A stretch of DNA of 64,000 nucleotides from Lutraria lutraria (Eukaryota; Mollusca; Bivalvia; Venerida; Mactridae). The stretch spans positions 8,753,770-8,817,769 of the forward strand of contig OZ026850.1 in assembly GCA_964023205.1 (NCBI GenBank), given 5' to 3'. Under the pieces are notes generated by a model. That model was not told where the DNA came from. It saw nothing but the letters and a program-made list of their open reading frames with translations, and did not search any database. Made by a program: the position numbers and the translations under genes. Positions 11,168 to 23,327 of this stretch are shown here, in pieces; positions within the stretch are counted from its first letter, which is position 1; each line of letters starts with the position of its first letter.

Positions 11168-12940
11168 ACATATCACAAATGGGATAAATGGGATTTTTCG
11201 CCCGGAGTCGAGTTTGGTTGTCACAATATCGTAATACAAGTCAAACAATGACGATACGTCGCTATAATTACATGCGAAACAGTCTTTTTCCACCTTTAAT
11301 AGGCCGTGTTTTTATTTTCAAGATTTCAGCTGCACAAAAATCAGCGGCAATGTGTACACTACGGTAGGGCTATGCACTGACCTGTGTTATTCTGCTCGGG
11401 GCATTATGGGTATTTGCAGGAACTACTTACAAAATGGAAATTATAAACAATAACATAGCGTGACGTCACCGTATGGTACACATTGGAGCCAAGCGTACTT
11501 CAACACTGCGTTTCATTGAATAATGAGTGTTATTGACGAAAGCATAAGAATAGAAATGGTACTACGTATTCATTTTACATAACTAAACAAATTTGTTAAT
11601 AACCCAGCCAGCATCACTATGTCGGCCCGACATCAAGCCGATATTGCCATCAATGTTGGCCCTACATCGGCATCTTGGTCGTTCCGACAGGATTTCCGCG
11701 ACATTTATCCGATGTTCTGCCGATATTCCAGGAATCGCTTTAATGACCCCTAAAATACTGGTATAGACCTACTGCGAACAGAAGCTAGTAAGATAAATAT
11801 TGTATAAACTCATGCTTGTTCATACATGGATCATAGTCTGCTGTCATGTGAGGAAACAATCAAACTAGCCCGAGTGAGAGAGTTTGGTTACAAAGCTACT
11901 ACAAGTTATTTCATATATTTGTTAATTTCTAACAGGTCATCTTTCATTAAGATAACAAAATAAATAGAGTATTTTCTATATTTATTTAATCAACAACATG
12001 GTGATCATGTACATCTTATGATCTTAATTATGGGACTGGGCTCCAGATTAGTATTCCAAATCCTGACACTCCTTCCATGAAATAGAAATAATTTCAAAGT
12101 AAAATTTAAGGTTTACAGGTAATACTAAGAATAGATTAATATTGCTCTCTTTCTTTAAAAAAACAACAAGTGCTTAATTGTTAAATTATGGGGCAAAATA
12201 TAACAGTAGAAAAATGATATACATGAGTCTTAATGTAGCTCTTGAAAGTGCATAGGGTATGAACTGGAATAGAGTCCCAGACCCATTATGATAAAAAATA
12301 TATTCAAATTCTAGCTATGTTTCCACTATCTAATGTATTTCATGTTATGACAATTAAGCTAAAATGAAACCCAAATACATGAAGAATGAAAAATACAATA
12401 AGAAATCAATATATAACTTAGATTTTCATTACTCTGGAAATCCTATGTTTAAAATATGAATGTGGTCAGTGATATTGTACTATTTGGCACTTCTAAATTT
12501 AATTATTCACACAATTAATCATACTCATACATAAACAAATGCAAAATTACTAATGCTAAGTAACAAATTAAAAATACACTGTATATATCTTCCAAAAGTC
12601 TTAACCAAAAACTTAAAAACACTATAAAAGTTCATTTTGGTCATTCATGTAATTGTTTATAGTAGATTAATATTATTTTTCGCTTCTTTTTCCACTATCC
12701 CTCGTCACTGTTGGTACATACTACATAGGCACTGTCTCAACACCACCTTAACATCAGCTTCCTAAACACTTTGAATTGTCCTTTGTACTGCTTCAGCTAC
12801 AATATAATTAATCAATAAATTGATAACACAGTATTTAAAAACATACAATAAGCACAATTCATTTCCTTTAACTAATGCAATTAGCCAAATAGTTTCCTAT
12901 TTCATGTAGATAATTAGGTTCAAATTAAATCATACTGCTG

Positions 12941-13060
12941 TAATAGGAGGAAAATAATGTACCCAATGCGAGGACTCAAACCCGCCACCTTCTGCTTGCA
13001 AGTCAGATACTCTACCGACTGAGCTAATCGAGCTGGTGAATATCCCATCCAATTCATAAA
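12941..13060 (-). mobile_element. tRNA-derived SINE, copy 1
   Basis: On the minus strand: TAGCTCAGTCGGTAGAG (A-box region), an anticodon-like loop CTTGCAA, then GCGGGTTTGAGTCCTCGC (B box). The tail continues GGGTACATTATTTTCCTCC. The arms resemble a tRNA-Ala(UGC)-like ancestor, but the acceptor stem does not pair, so this is a SINE and not a tRNA gene. Confidence 0.75.
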
Positions 13061-13160
13061 TACAATGTATTACTATTATGTATCACACCACCACATTGCT
13101 CCTTCCTTTTTATAAAAAAAAAGGATTTCGAGGCTAGTCTCATACTAACGGCATCAAATG

Positions 13161-13290
13161 TAATAGGAAGAGGAAAATAATGTACCCGATGCATGGCTCG
13201 AACCCGCGATCTCTTGCTTGCAAGTCAGATGCTCTAGCAACTAATAATTAAGCTGATCGGGCTGGTGAATATCCCAGCCAATTTACAAAT
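13161..13290 (-). mobile_element. tRNA-derived SINE, copy 2
   Basis: Same orientation and same flanking phrases as copy 1 (ATATTCACCAGC at the head, GGGTACATTATTTTCC at the tail). The B box GCGGGTTCGAGCC is better preserved. The A box is disrupted by an insertion (TTAATTATTAGTTGC). The two copies are about 100 bp apart and may be a local duplication. Confidence 0.75.
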
Positions 13291-15319
13291 TACAATATAT
13301 CACACAGCAACTAAGAGTAAGAGTAATCAAGCTTAAAATCTTGAATATCTAATTGTTGTAATTTATATACAACTTTACAAGATATATTTATATATATGAT
13401 ATATATGTGATAATAATTACATTTGTAACTTACAATGAATGTTACTAGTATATTGCCAACTTGCAACATAACCATTGTATAGTCCGACACACTCTCTGGC
13501 GACTAACTACTAAATACATGTGTATGCCATGCTGTGTCTTTGCTATCCTTCACTGATAGTTGACCTGTAAAATATATAATCAAATTCAAAAACAACATAT
13601 TCGTTGTATTTCAAACATGTACCTTATAACAATCTATGGTATCTAGTCATACTAAAAAGTTAACAACATTAACAGAACAATGACATGATTTATACTTGTA
13701 TACTCCTATATAATAGAGTCTATAGGTAGATCTTATTTCCATCAATATATAGTATTTCAAAATATTATTTATAATTAGAACTTTTTAGAATAATTATTTA
13801 TGCATTCATTATTTATACAGAATAAATTAATATGAGCAGTTGAAAGTTCAATATCTAATTGATATAAATTTACCATACAAGCCCCACATACCTGTCATTT
13901 AAGAAAAGTTGTAATTCCTTGAATCCTCTAAGTGCATAATTTTCTCCAATCAATCATGTTTAATATATTATTTAGCAACTTAGTGCACTTTCTGTACTTC
14001 AAAAACCAGTTCTGCTTCATCTTTTTTATACTGTATAGTTGTAAAAATCTGCTGGTCTGGAGCTAAAACAAGAGACAAATGGAAATAAGAGTAATTTTAC
14101 ACAAAGATTTAGAAATAATTTTGAATTTAATTATTACACTGAGTACAGACTGGTCATTGGTCTTTGGTGTAAATAAACCATTATGGTAAAACAATGAAAT
14201 CAAATGAATAACATAAAATTCCTTGAATGTAGATATTCTGCATAAACATGAAATTAGTAACATGAGCAATTTTCTTTTGTTATAGACAGTCGCGAAAACA
14301 TATGACAATAAAGCAACAAGCTAAAATAAGTTCCCAAGATAATTACTTTACTGTCAATATCCACCCGCTGTTGTTGATGTATGCCTTTTAAAGTAATTTT
14401 CCAAACTCACTGACATGTTTCTTGCAACGAAAACTTGTTATTTTCATGAAATATATCCGACCTGCTGCTGACACTAGTTCAAGAAATTCAAATATGGCGG
14501 TCAGCACTAAATGACTAATGCAGGCGGTTGACCTAGAAAAGGCTATAGATACTTAAATCTTGTTACAAGTTATCTAAGATTTCAAAATGTAAATGAATAC
14601 TTACATTATAATGCAAAATTAACGTTTTGCTTCTTCACTTCTTTCATTCGCCTCATTGATTATGTAAAAACAGTTAACTCATTAATGACAAAATACATTC
14701 GTCTACATCGGCCCTACATCAATCCGACATCTACTAGACATTGAGATTTGAAAGAATGTAAAGAGTCAGATTCATCGTGTTTATCATTTATATTTTACAT
14801 ATTCATGTCTACAGAATAGGTTAGAACTTAAATAAGTTAACACTAAGTGTAATACACACTTTTTATCAAATCAACCTATGTCGGCCCTATGTCGGATTGA
14901 CGTTGACAAATATTGTCGATATTCCGCTCTTTAGCCGCCGTCGGGCCGACATAGTGATGCTGGCTGGGAACATACAACCGATATGGTTGTTTTGACATTT
15001 TTAATCCTTCCGCGGAACTATACTTTTAGCGTATGTATAACTATCTAAATGTAGATAGTAATCAGTTTTATGTATAGAGGTTAGACAAACGTAGTGACGT
15101 CACGCTATGTATAGAACGCAAAAATCAGCTGTTTGACGGATACTCTTCAACGCAGAGAACACGACAAGTTTACTATGCGACATATAGCATACACTTATAC
15201 GGCACATTTTACTAATATGCGACACCCATTGACGGATAGGTTTTCCTCACGATTTTTTTTCGATTTTTTTTTTCAAAATAAAATTTGTCGGGGCGGCACT
15301 AAAAATAGGGGGCGGGCGG

Positions 15320-15352
15320 GGATGATAATCAAGCAATTAATTTATAATGGCC
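15320..15352 (-). repeat. 33-bp perfect inverted repeat, right arm
   Basis: Exact reverse complement of 10802-10834. A G-rich stretch next to it (GGGGGCGGGCGGGG) corresponds to GGGGGCGGGGGG beside the left arm, so the homology extends imperfectly outwards. Confidence 0.8.
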
Positions 15353-16066
15353 TTATTGGGAATTTTTGTCTGTGAATTGGGAAAAAAAGATACTATTTTC
15401 CATTGGGAATATGACCGAATTTCGGCTAAAAAAAATCCTTGAGTTGATCATCACGGATATTTTCATATTTTCACTTTGTAAACAAGAATTTAATGGAAAT
15501 AAGGGTTCCTCTGAACCCTTTCTTGTGTTATCCTTTACATTTAATGTTGATTTGACATGGCTGTTTTATTAATTCATGCTTACATGTACACATTGTATCG
15601 ATTTACTGTATTTGTATGTTTTAGTATGATGATTGCCATGTAAATGTTCATTTTATGTCAAAATATGTAATATGTAAAGTATGTATATAAGTCTTTGATA
15701 TATCTTACTAATATCACCCAGTGTCTAAGTGTTTATTCTTAAAAAGCATACCAATTAACCAAATACTTACATTTAATGATAAAATATAATAAAATCAAAG
15801 GCCTGAAGGCCTGAAATGAGATGAATGTTGTGATGCAAGGATATCTCTGAGTTGATACAAAAATTAAAACTGTATCAATAATTCTGGAGGACCTAGGCTA
15901 GTACTGTAGGCTACTGTTTATTCAATCAAATAATTATTAAAGTACAAGGATCATGTTAGCTGTTTAAAAAAAAAAATTCACCACATGAATTATCAACTTG
16001 AAATTCATAGTCTGCGTGATAGTCATAGAAGCAGGGCCTCCACATGACGTCATCAGTTTATGCAAA
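15353..16066. other. Non-coding stretch, no gene recognised
   Basis: AT-rich. Its left part repeats the TTGGGAA phrases of 10385-10690. One CRE (TGACGTCA) lies at 16045. Confidence 0.45.
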
Positions 16067-16068
16067 CT

Positions 16069-16590
16069 CTCACAGGGGTTACCTCCCTTGATCAGTACAT
16101 TGACCACTGCCACCACAAGTGAAATTCGGCCGTCACAGAGCCGATTTTTTTTTCACTTTTGATTTTAAATTCTAAAAAGAATTATCGCTGTACTATCTTT
16201 TATTGAAATATTATGCTTAATGTACAAAAAAAGTAAAAAATAAACGTTAAAATAAAGAAAATTTCTTAAAAATAGGTAAACGTAGTGACGTCACTATGTA
16301 AACAATGGCTATATTTTCAAACGTAGTGACGTCAGGAAGTAAACAATGGCTATATTTAGACAGTTACTTTTCGATTGCGTGAACGAATTCGATCCATCAA
16401 TGGTTGAAATAGAGTGTTTTCAACAAATTTTATGTGGTAAAGACGTACATTGTGAATTTACTTGTTGGTTATCTGAAATGTCTTGTTTATCAATTGTTGG
16501 TCACTGTCACATGATACAACTATCATCATGTGATTATAGTGGTGGCAGTGGTTATAGTAGCAAAGCGTGACGTAACCGGTGTGAGGAGTT
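16069..16590. repeat. Imperfect inverted repeat with an internal 41-bp tandem duplication
   Basis: ACCACTGCCACCAC near 16103 is mirrored near 16542. Further out, TCACAGGGGTTAC is loosely mirrored by GTAACCGGTGTGA, giving ragged arms of about 50 bp. Inside, a 41-bp unit is duplicated (16278-16317 and 16319-16358), each copy with CGTAGTGACGTCA and GTAAACAATGGCTATATTT. It could be a degenerate MITE. Confidence 0.4.
16346..16570 (+). CDS. Weak candidate first exon or short ORF (74 codons)
   Basis: The second copy of the 41-bp duplication supplies AACAATGG, a good start context, followed by MAIFRQLLFDCVNEFDPSMV. A donor-like G|GTAAAG appears after about 31 codons. The composition is protein-like but no domain is recognised, and the frame sits inside an inverted-repeat structure that may be a mobile element. 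A chance ORF is equally likely. Confidence 0.2.
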   Translation: MAIFRQLLFDCVNEFDPSMVEIECFQQILCGKDVHCEFTCWLSEMSCLSIVGHCHMIQLSSCDYSGGSGYSSKA

Positions 16591-17079
16591 AACAAAGTTG
16601 TGAGAAGTTTTCAGATTATCAAGATGGTCACTTCCTTAGAGGAATTCTAAAGCTATCAATTCAAATTTACGGACTTATTCAGGTCATGATTATGTTGAGG
16701 TGAGCAATGCATGTTTACAACCTGTTTTGTTACATTTTGTTACATTAACAGAAAAATGACATATAAAGTTGATATTTAATGGAGATCTTGTTCAACCACA
16801 GTACTGTAGTATCATATGCGCGGACTACAAATATTAACGAGCACAAACTTGTGGGTGTAGTACCCCCACAGTAATGACAGTATCTGAATGACTTTAAACA
16901 TCAAATATTGATACACACAATTAATTAACAATTAGTCAGCTATTTTAGCAATAAAGAAATTTGATTTCAGCTGGTAATTGTATTATACAACTAGTCTACC
17001 TGATTTCGGTGAAAGGATGTTAGATTTTAAAACTGAAAGTAGATAAAAACAATTCATCTTTCATCAATGTTTTTAAAAG

Positions 17080-17400
17080 TCAATTTTTTGTTCGAATACG
17101 CCAGTTTGTATCTAATTCACTGATTTGTTTTATTATGAATAATATTATTAGGTTATGATTTAGTCGTCTATCCGAGCGAGTTATACATAACCGAGGATAT
17201 AAGTAGGAAGATGAGGAAATCCGTATACAGTACCGTTCATTGACGTCTGTTTTGTCTAACAAATTTAAATAAAAGTTTCGTTTATTAAGTCGAATTTCGT
17301 CGGCGTAAGATTCATCAAATAAATCTGTGAAGCTTCCAGGAAGGCTATCATCTTCCACTGATAATGGTTTATCTGTTCTTAGTTTTAATGAAGACATCAT
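17080..17400 (-). CDS. Candidate first coding exon of an unrecognised minus-strand gene
   Basis: The frame starts MMSSLKLRTDKPLSVEDD and continues with acidic, well-mixed sequence (SFTDLFDESYADEI, then NFYLNLLDKTDVNER). It turns hydrophobic and AT-biased after about residue 60, as if it runs past a splice donor into an intron. Possible donors are GAACG|GTACTG and CCTCG|GTTATG. The likely coding part is therefore about 17180-17400. No family is recognised. It could belong to the same minus-strand gene as the exon at 6103-6180, but that link is only suggested by strand and order. Confidence 0.3.
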   Translation of the reverse strand: MMSSLKLRTDKPLSVEDDSLPGSFTDLFDESYADEIRLNKRNFYLNLLDKTDVNERYCIRISSSSYLYPRLCITRSDRRLNHNLIILFIIKQISELDTNWRIRTKN

Positions 17401-18880
17401 TAATTTTCACAACTTTCGCGTTGTTCGCGACAAGCGTCTAATGATTTGATGACAGGTTATCGACCAAAATGTGACATAAATATACCAAAGGAATTAATGA
17501 AGCGTGAAGGTGTGTTAGAATAATAATATACTGCACGATATATTTCCCGTGCTTTAAATTCAGGCGTACATTATTTATATAAATATCACATTTCTGAGAG
17601 GGCTTTATTAAATATTGTCAGCGCGAGAAAAATAATGTTGACCAAGGCAGAAATATGTATCATAGAAAAAAAAGAAAAGAAAAATGATGTCACAGCATTT
17701 TAACAAGCTATATGGCATTACATAGACTATCAAGCTTTTAAGGACATTGAACCAGGAATGTGAGGCATGTGACTAAGACCCAGCTAGCAGTCCTGTATAT
17801 TCCACAGTAGGGAGTCCAATAAAACTGACAGGGTCATTGATAGACTAGCTTCTAATTACATAATAAGTCACTTAAATTTATGGCTAATATATAGCTACTG
17901 TATAGATGCAATGTTTAATTAAAAATATAAATTATTACTTTTTTTAAAGTATGTTTATATTAAATGAAAAATAATAAGAATAAGACAGCTCATTTAATAT
18001 GATTAAAGAAATTAATTACTCAAATAAATCCTCAACGCTTCAAACACATTAGCAAATATATGCATCTCACACCAATTAGTTAACTAGGTCTGGATGATTT
18101 TGATAAATTAAACGTCCATTTTGTAAAATTAATACCAACGTATCCTAGGCTAACACCTTTTATACCTGTTAAATATTTCTAACCAATATATTTTCTCAAG
18201 CAGTACCTGTATAAATATAGTCAGTTTAAAGATTATAATAGTTATCTTGTAAAAAATAGTTTCATGTATAAATAGAATTATATATTGATTTAGAAATAGA
18301 AGATGCATTCAGTTGCATTTTTCATGTATTAACTGTTCTTACATAATCTGGTAATTAAAGGACAACATTCATTAAATTACATATAATGCTTATAAAAACC
18401 ACAGGGATTTATCCATAAACTAATTATCACTAAAAATCAATAAAATGTATGACCCTCTAATATGCATGACTAGGTGTCAAGTCTACAGACACTTAGCTGA
18501 CCATTATAAAACTTTGGACCTCATGTGAAGTAATTTGAAGTTGAATCTATATAAACAATATAGAACAAATTTTATTAAGAACAACTAAATGGAAATAAAT
18601 GGAAACTGTTTTAACAGTAAAAGATCAAGTCCTGTTTGAACTGCGCGCATCATTTCTGGACTTGTGTTATTGACCGATTGATTTCGTCACAGGAAGCATG
18701 GTTTATAAGACACATAATAACAATTACATTATACGGTTGGTCGGCATGTATATGTATGCCTATATATGCAATCGTCTGGCATATTGATTAACTTTAATTT
18801 CATATATATATTTTTTCGTGTAAAACGCTTAATTGTGAATAGTCCGTAAATAATACTTATTGTGTGTGATATCAACATGA
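17401..18880. other. Non-coding stretch, no gene recognised
   Basis: AT-rich, with no convincing exon borders, repeats or RNA genes seen. Confidence 0.5.
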
Positions 18881-18891
18881 ATTTTCTATAG

Positions 18892-19032
18892 ACATATTAG
18901 TTGTGAAGAAGATTCTCTTATATTCGGGATCAGCCCAGAAGCCCCTATGACCAAGATTTCTTGGGATCTCTGAAAAGACAGCGGAGGAAATTACTGGAAT
19001 ACAGAATCATGAGAATGCCCGCTCACTGGTAG
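18892..19032 (+). other. GC-richer candidate terminal exon with two overlapping open frames
   Basis: After a fair acceptor (ATTTTCTATAG) one frame reads HISCEEDSLIFGISPEAPMT and stops at 18971-18973. A second frame, open from 18907 to the stop at 19030-19032, reads SPYDQDFLGSLKRQRRKLLE and more. Both look protein-like and the stretch is less AT-rich than its surroundings. I cannot decide between them, and no linked exon was found. Confidence 0.25.
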
Positions 19033-19039
19033 TATAGCG

Positions 19040-21120
19040 AGGCGACTTTACCGTTATTTGAAATGGGAGTGATGTATAATAATAACAATAAGTCAGCTAA
19101 GTTCTAGTATATTTTGTATATTAGATGTGAATATGTTAACAAGCTATAAAAAGTATTTACCCTCTCACTGACCCGACATCCTGATCAAAATCTCGTCCAT
19201 CAACAGTTTTTAACGACCCGCGGTAAAAAAATAATCATAGTGATGCCCTTAAATCACTGAGAAATAATCGTCTCAATATTTGGGCTTGTAACAATTAAAT
19301 AAGGGTGCAGTTTTAAACTCGTGTAAATTTATCAAGTTCTAATTATATATAACATTCATGTCTTTTCAATCACTGAAGCAATTGATGATGATCATCGAAA
19401 TAAATAAGAGTAAATAACGTTAGTAAGATGTCAAAAACAGTAACTATGGTGATATAATTTATAATCCATTTATTTTCTACAGCATACATGTACTACATTG
19501 ACGATCGATAGAAGATAGAAAGTTTAAAATCTGACGTTGGGTCTCAATGATGGCGTGTAAATCTATTACCATAAACGAGATATAATTTATCAAAAAATTA
19601 AAATTGTCTGTCATCCTTAATTTTTTTTATATATATAAACATATTGTTATAACTATACTTATAATTATTGCATGTGACAAGTCACGTGCACGTTGAACAT
19701 GACCTGTTTTTAAGGCCTTACTTGAGAACACCTCACACACCATTGTATTAATTAAGTTATAATTAACGACGTTATTGTTGTTCAATTTCTATATAAAGGT
19801 TTGGTTTTTTTTCTTTTGAAAAGTATACATAATATTAAAACGGAAGATCTGGGTCAGTTTTCATTATTACCATAACGACTCTCGTCTGTACATTTCATTA
19901 CCATTCCTGTTGTATTTTGGTTTATACACGCTTCTGACCCGTACATTTATAAACAAAATAAAAATAATTTTATTTAGACCTATCATTTAATAACTTTCTA
20001 AAGTCTACATTGGATTCTAAGTTTTGTATAGCATACCCCCTTTTGGGCCATTTTTTAGACAGGACGCGAGACTCAGTGGCGAAACGGGACGTGGGACTCA
20101 CGTTTGATCATGATGTGAAGCGGGACTCCTAAGAATATGGAGGGACGCGGGACTCAGTGGAAAAAATAAAAGGGACACAGGACTCGTGGGAGCGTATATT
20201 TATCACTGCATGTATACGTATACGTAAGTAAGTATGAATATTACATGTGTTATTTCCTAAAGTTTATAGGCTATAGCATGTCTACTCAATATTTCTTTCA
20301 CTGTTATATCATTACCATGTACTGTCTTCATTGAAATCTTCCTTCAAATGTACCAATGACATTGTCTCGTGTATACATATATTTTAATGTACATATGTAT
20401 GTAATATTATATATATCTGAGTAACAAAAGACAATGTACATTGTACATTGCAATATCAAATTGATCATTTTAATTGATAACACTTAAAAATCTTACAATA
20501 CGTTTCCTAGTGACCATGGATGTATAATACAGAAATTACAGCTTTTTAGTTCAAACATATAACACACCACGGGGTGAAATAATGTACCCTCAATGTATTG
20601 TGATCATGCTAGTAAACTTATATACAAGTATATGAGATCAAACCTAATATTTATTACTTTTTCAAATAATCTTAATAGTGTTTGTATTCTGGCTTTATTT
20701 ACTTCTTGTATGAATCTTCAGTGGTTTTACAAGGTTTAATGTAAACTTTATTTACTCATGAGAACGTCGATCAATTGTTAACGAGAGATATTTCTTATTT
20801 TAATTTTATATAGATTGTTTTACACCTTTGTTACAAATACATCAAGTTTTGTCCTCAAGTATCAAACGAATACAAAAGAAACATAATTATATAAAACCAA
20901 TACTTTTCTTAATTTGCGCCCAGTTATCTCTAGTAACCATATGCAAGCTATAATGACAGGAAACTATGCATTCTCATAATGACAATTTATTATTAGGATT
21001 ATACATTAATCTACGTGCCATGTTTTCTTTCAAATCAGTATTTCATTTTTATGAGAATTTGCTTTTAATATTTTAGTTTGAACATATTTATCTACAAACA
21101 TGTATCAATTAATACAGTAC
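19040..21120. other. Non-coding stretch, no gene recognised
   Basis: AT-rich. It contains only the small GGGACTC repeat listed separately. Confidence 0.5.
20062..20195. repeat. Short GC-rich repeat around GGACGCGGGACTCAGTGG
   Basis: GGACGCGAGACTCAGTGG at about 20062 and GGACGCGGGACTCAGTGG at about 20143, with further GGGACTC and GGACTCG words between and after them. It stands out in very AT-rich surroundings. Confidence 0.65.
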
Positions 21121-21125
21121 CATAC

Positions 21126-23327
21126 CCAACTTTCGCGGACATGCTGATTTGGAAAATCGATAAAAAATTTACATTAAACAAAGAAGGGGATTTTCACTAT
21201 AATCGTCATAACTTTTATTCTATTTAAAATACGAAATTTGTACTCATCACAAAAGTTTATTTAATCTTTTATCTTTCTAATGGTGTATATTTTATTATTT
21301 TAAATTAATGCTTTCTTCGACCCTTTTGCGTTTGAAAAAGACACCTATCGATTCCCTCTATATTCAATGTAAAAAGCGTAAAATTGGTAGATTTTTCAAT
21401 GAAAATTTGATGTTTTCAGTATCATAACTCTTTTTGGGGAAATGTGATCAAATTTGTACTCATTGCATTCGTTTTAAAAATTTAATTTCTTTCACCATGT
21501 AAAATATGAAAATAATCAAATAATATCTTCTTCGACCCTTTTGATGTTTTTTAAAACTACCCCTTAGATTTTTTTAAGTTCAATTCGTCAATCGTTCGGC
21601 AAATCTCGGATATTTACGTACGTTTACGGAAACAACGTGCATTTGGCGATGATCATATCTGCTGATTAGGTATCCATGTATATACAGTCACAGCATGATG
21701 CATTATACAGGGTAATAAAAATCGGACGCGTTGAATCAGGTTTTAGGATAATTGAGGTTGAAGACTAAAACATATTACAACATGGATGAAAATATAAGAA
21801 TTTGTGAAATATTTTACTTTACTTCCGAATAAAAAGCAAAGTCGATATTTATAACCCAATTTGTTGATATTATAGAAAATATAACATAAATAAAAAAAAT
21901 GTTTTTCACTATTAGCTTTCTGGATGTTAATATTGACGTAGGTCTTATTTTACCTAGACAGATGTGAAACTGACTTTTACTTGCAATAAAAATGTTCCAT
22001 TTTTTATCCAAAGTACATATAGAAATACAGCACAGTATTTTTTAATCATGTTACAAAAAATAAGAAAAAGCATCTGAAAACTATTTTATGAGATATGCCT
22101 AATGGAAGGCATTATGTAGATATTGTTACAGATCAAGTGATATATATTTCTTATATTTTACTATCATTTCATCTGTTGTTCTAATGGGCCTTAAATAGAC
22201 GATGATATTGCATTAAATGAAATTTATTATTAATTCATTTTTGATAATATAATAAATTATTATAAGCTAAATATATCATTTTGGCATACGTCCACATGTC
22301 ACTTAAAGTGACTTATAAAAACATGTCATAAAATAATACAGATTACCTACTTTGTATATTTATTTTTTCAATGATGTGTAAACAAAGGACGGATAATAAA
22401 ATCATATTTTTGAGATCCCTTTATATGGTTGCTAACTTTACCTGATTATTGTTTTTACGCATCTCACATTGACTCAAACAATTGGGCACGTCGAGTTATA
22501 TTTGTTAGATATCATTTCAATCAAGACGGATGAAAATTGCCATAAAATTGCAGAAATTGATTGTACTGTTTATACACCAGGTCTATAGCTTAATATCATT
22601 CGTATTTTTTCTATTTTGTGATGGAAATAAATATCTGCAACAGTTATTGAAGGTTGTAATGGATTTGGAAGTTATTTCATTTATAATCACTGACCTACAA
22701 GACGTGCGACATAGTGCAACATTTCTGGTTATTCGATCGACCCTAATTAATTTTATCCCGCGACCTTAGACATTTTCATGATTTTATCCGAGGAATGGAA
22801 AATCCTCTTTCTCCTTTTTACCTTCCCACATGCTTTCAAAAGTCAAATAAAGTCCATACCTACTAACCGACTTTTATCAAGAAAAGAAAAACAATGTGTT
22901 TATATGCAGAATATAATCAAATTACTATTTGACTGTGCATACAATAACAAAATTATTACTAGGATTCTTGAATTTTGTGTTTTCATGAAATCCGCATTTT
23001 CAAAATTAATTTTACTGATGAAACAAATTAATGTCAATATCATACGTTTCTGTCCATTTTAACGACGTACATAATAATTGGGACATGCTCAAGTCTTATC
23101 AGAGATCCAAAAGTAATACAGTGAAATATCGATTTTTGGATCAATTAAGATAACAGATTTTATCTGTTACGCGTGACTGACTTTATTATTTTATGACCCC
23201 TAATAAAGTCAGCATAACGCAAGCAAGGAGGGTAACAATAGGTAGACTGCATATAAACCCCTGAATTATAGTTGTTTCCCTTGAAAATTGATCAGATACT
23301 CGATAAGGCCATGTCCGCCAAAGTTGG
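21126..23327. mobile_element. Possible inverted-repeat element of 2.2 kb
   Basis: CCAACTTTCGCGGACATG at 21126 and, inverted, CCAACTTTGGCGGACATG ending at 23327 (17 of 18 match). Beyond these 18 bp the arms do not match, no transposase frame is present, and no target duplication is clear. A chance or decayed pair is possible. Confidence 0.35.
21205..21575. repeat. Two diverged tandem units of about 215 bp
   Basis: CATAACT(T/C)(T), TTTGTACTCAT and CTTCGACCCTTTTG recur in the same order about 215 bp apart. The units have diverged considerably. Confidence 0.6.

Larger units (their letters stand above)
11603..14968. mobile_element. DNA element with 29-bp terminal inverted repeats, non-autonomous
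   Basis: The ends are perfect 29-bp inverted repeats beginning CCCAGCCAGCATCACTATG. Inside each end the motif TCGGCCCTA(C/T)(A/G)TCGG recurs (near 11660, 14705 and 14880), so subterminal repeats are present. No transposase-sized frame is found in the 3.4 kb, so it cannot move by itself. A clear target-site duplication was not seen (left flank TTAATAA, right flank AACATAC). Two SINE copies have inserted in it. Confidence 0.7.

Noticed and set aside
12941..13290. Two possible tRNA-Ala genes
   Set aside because: A and B boxes and an anticodon-like loop are present, but the acceptor stems do not pair, one A box is interrupted, and both share SINE-type flanks.
13500..13570. Possible terminal exon on the minus strand after TATATTTTACAG (QLSVKDSKDTAWHTHVFSS, then stop)
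   Set aside because: Short, inside the TIR element, with no partner exon; the acceptor could be chance in AT-rich sequence.
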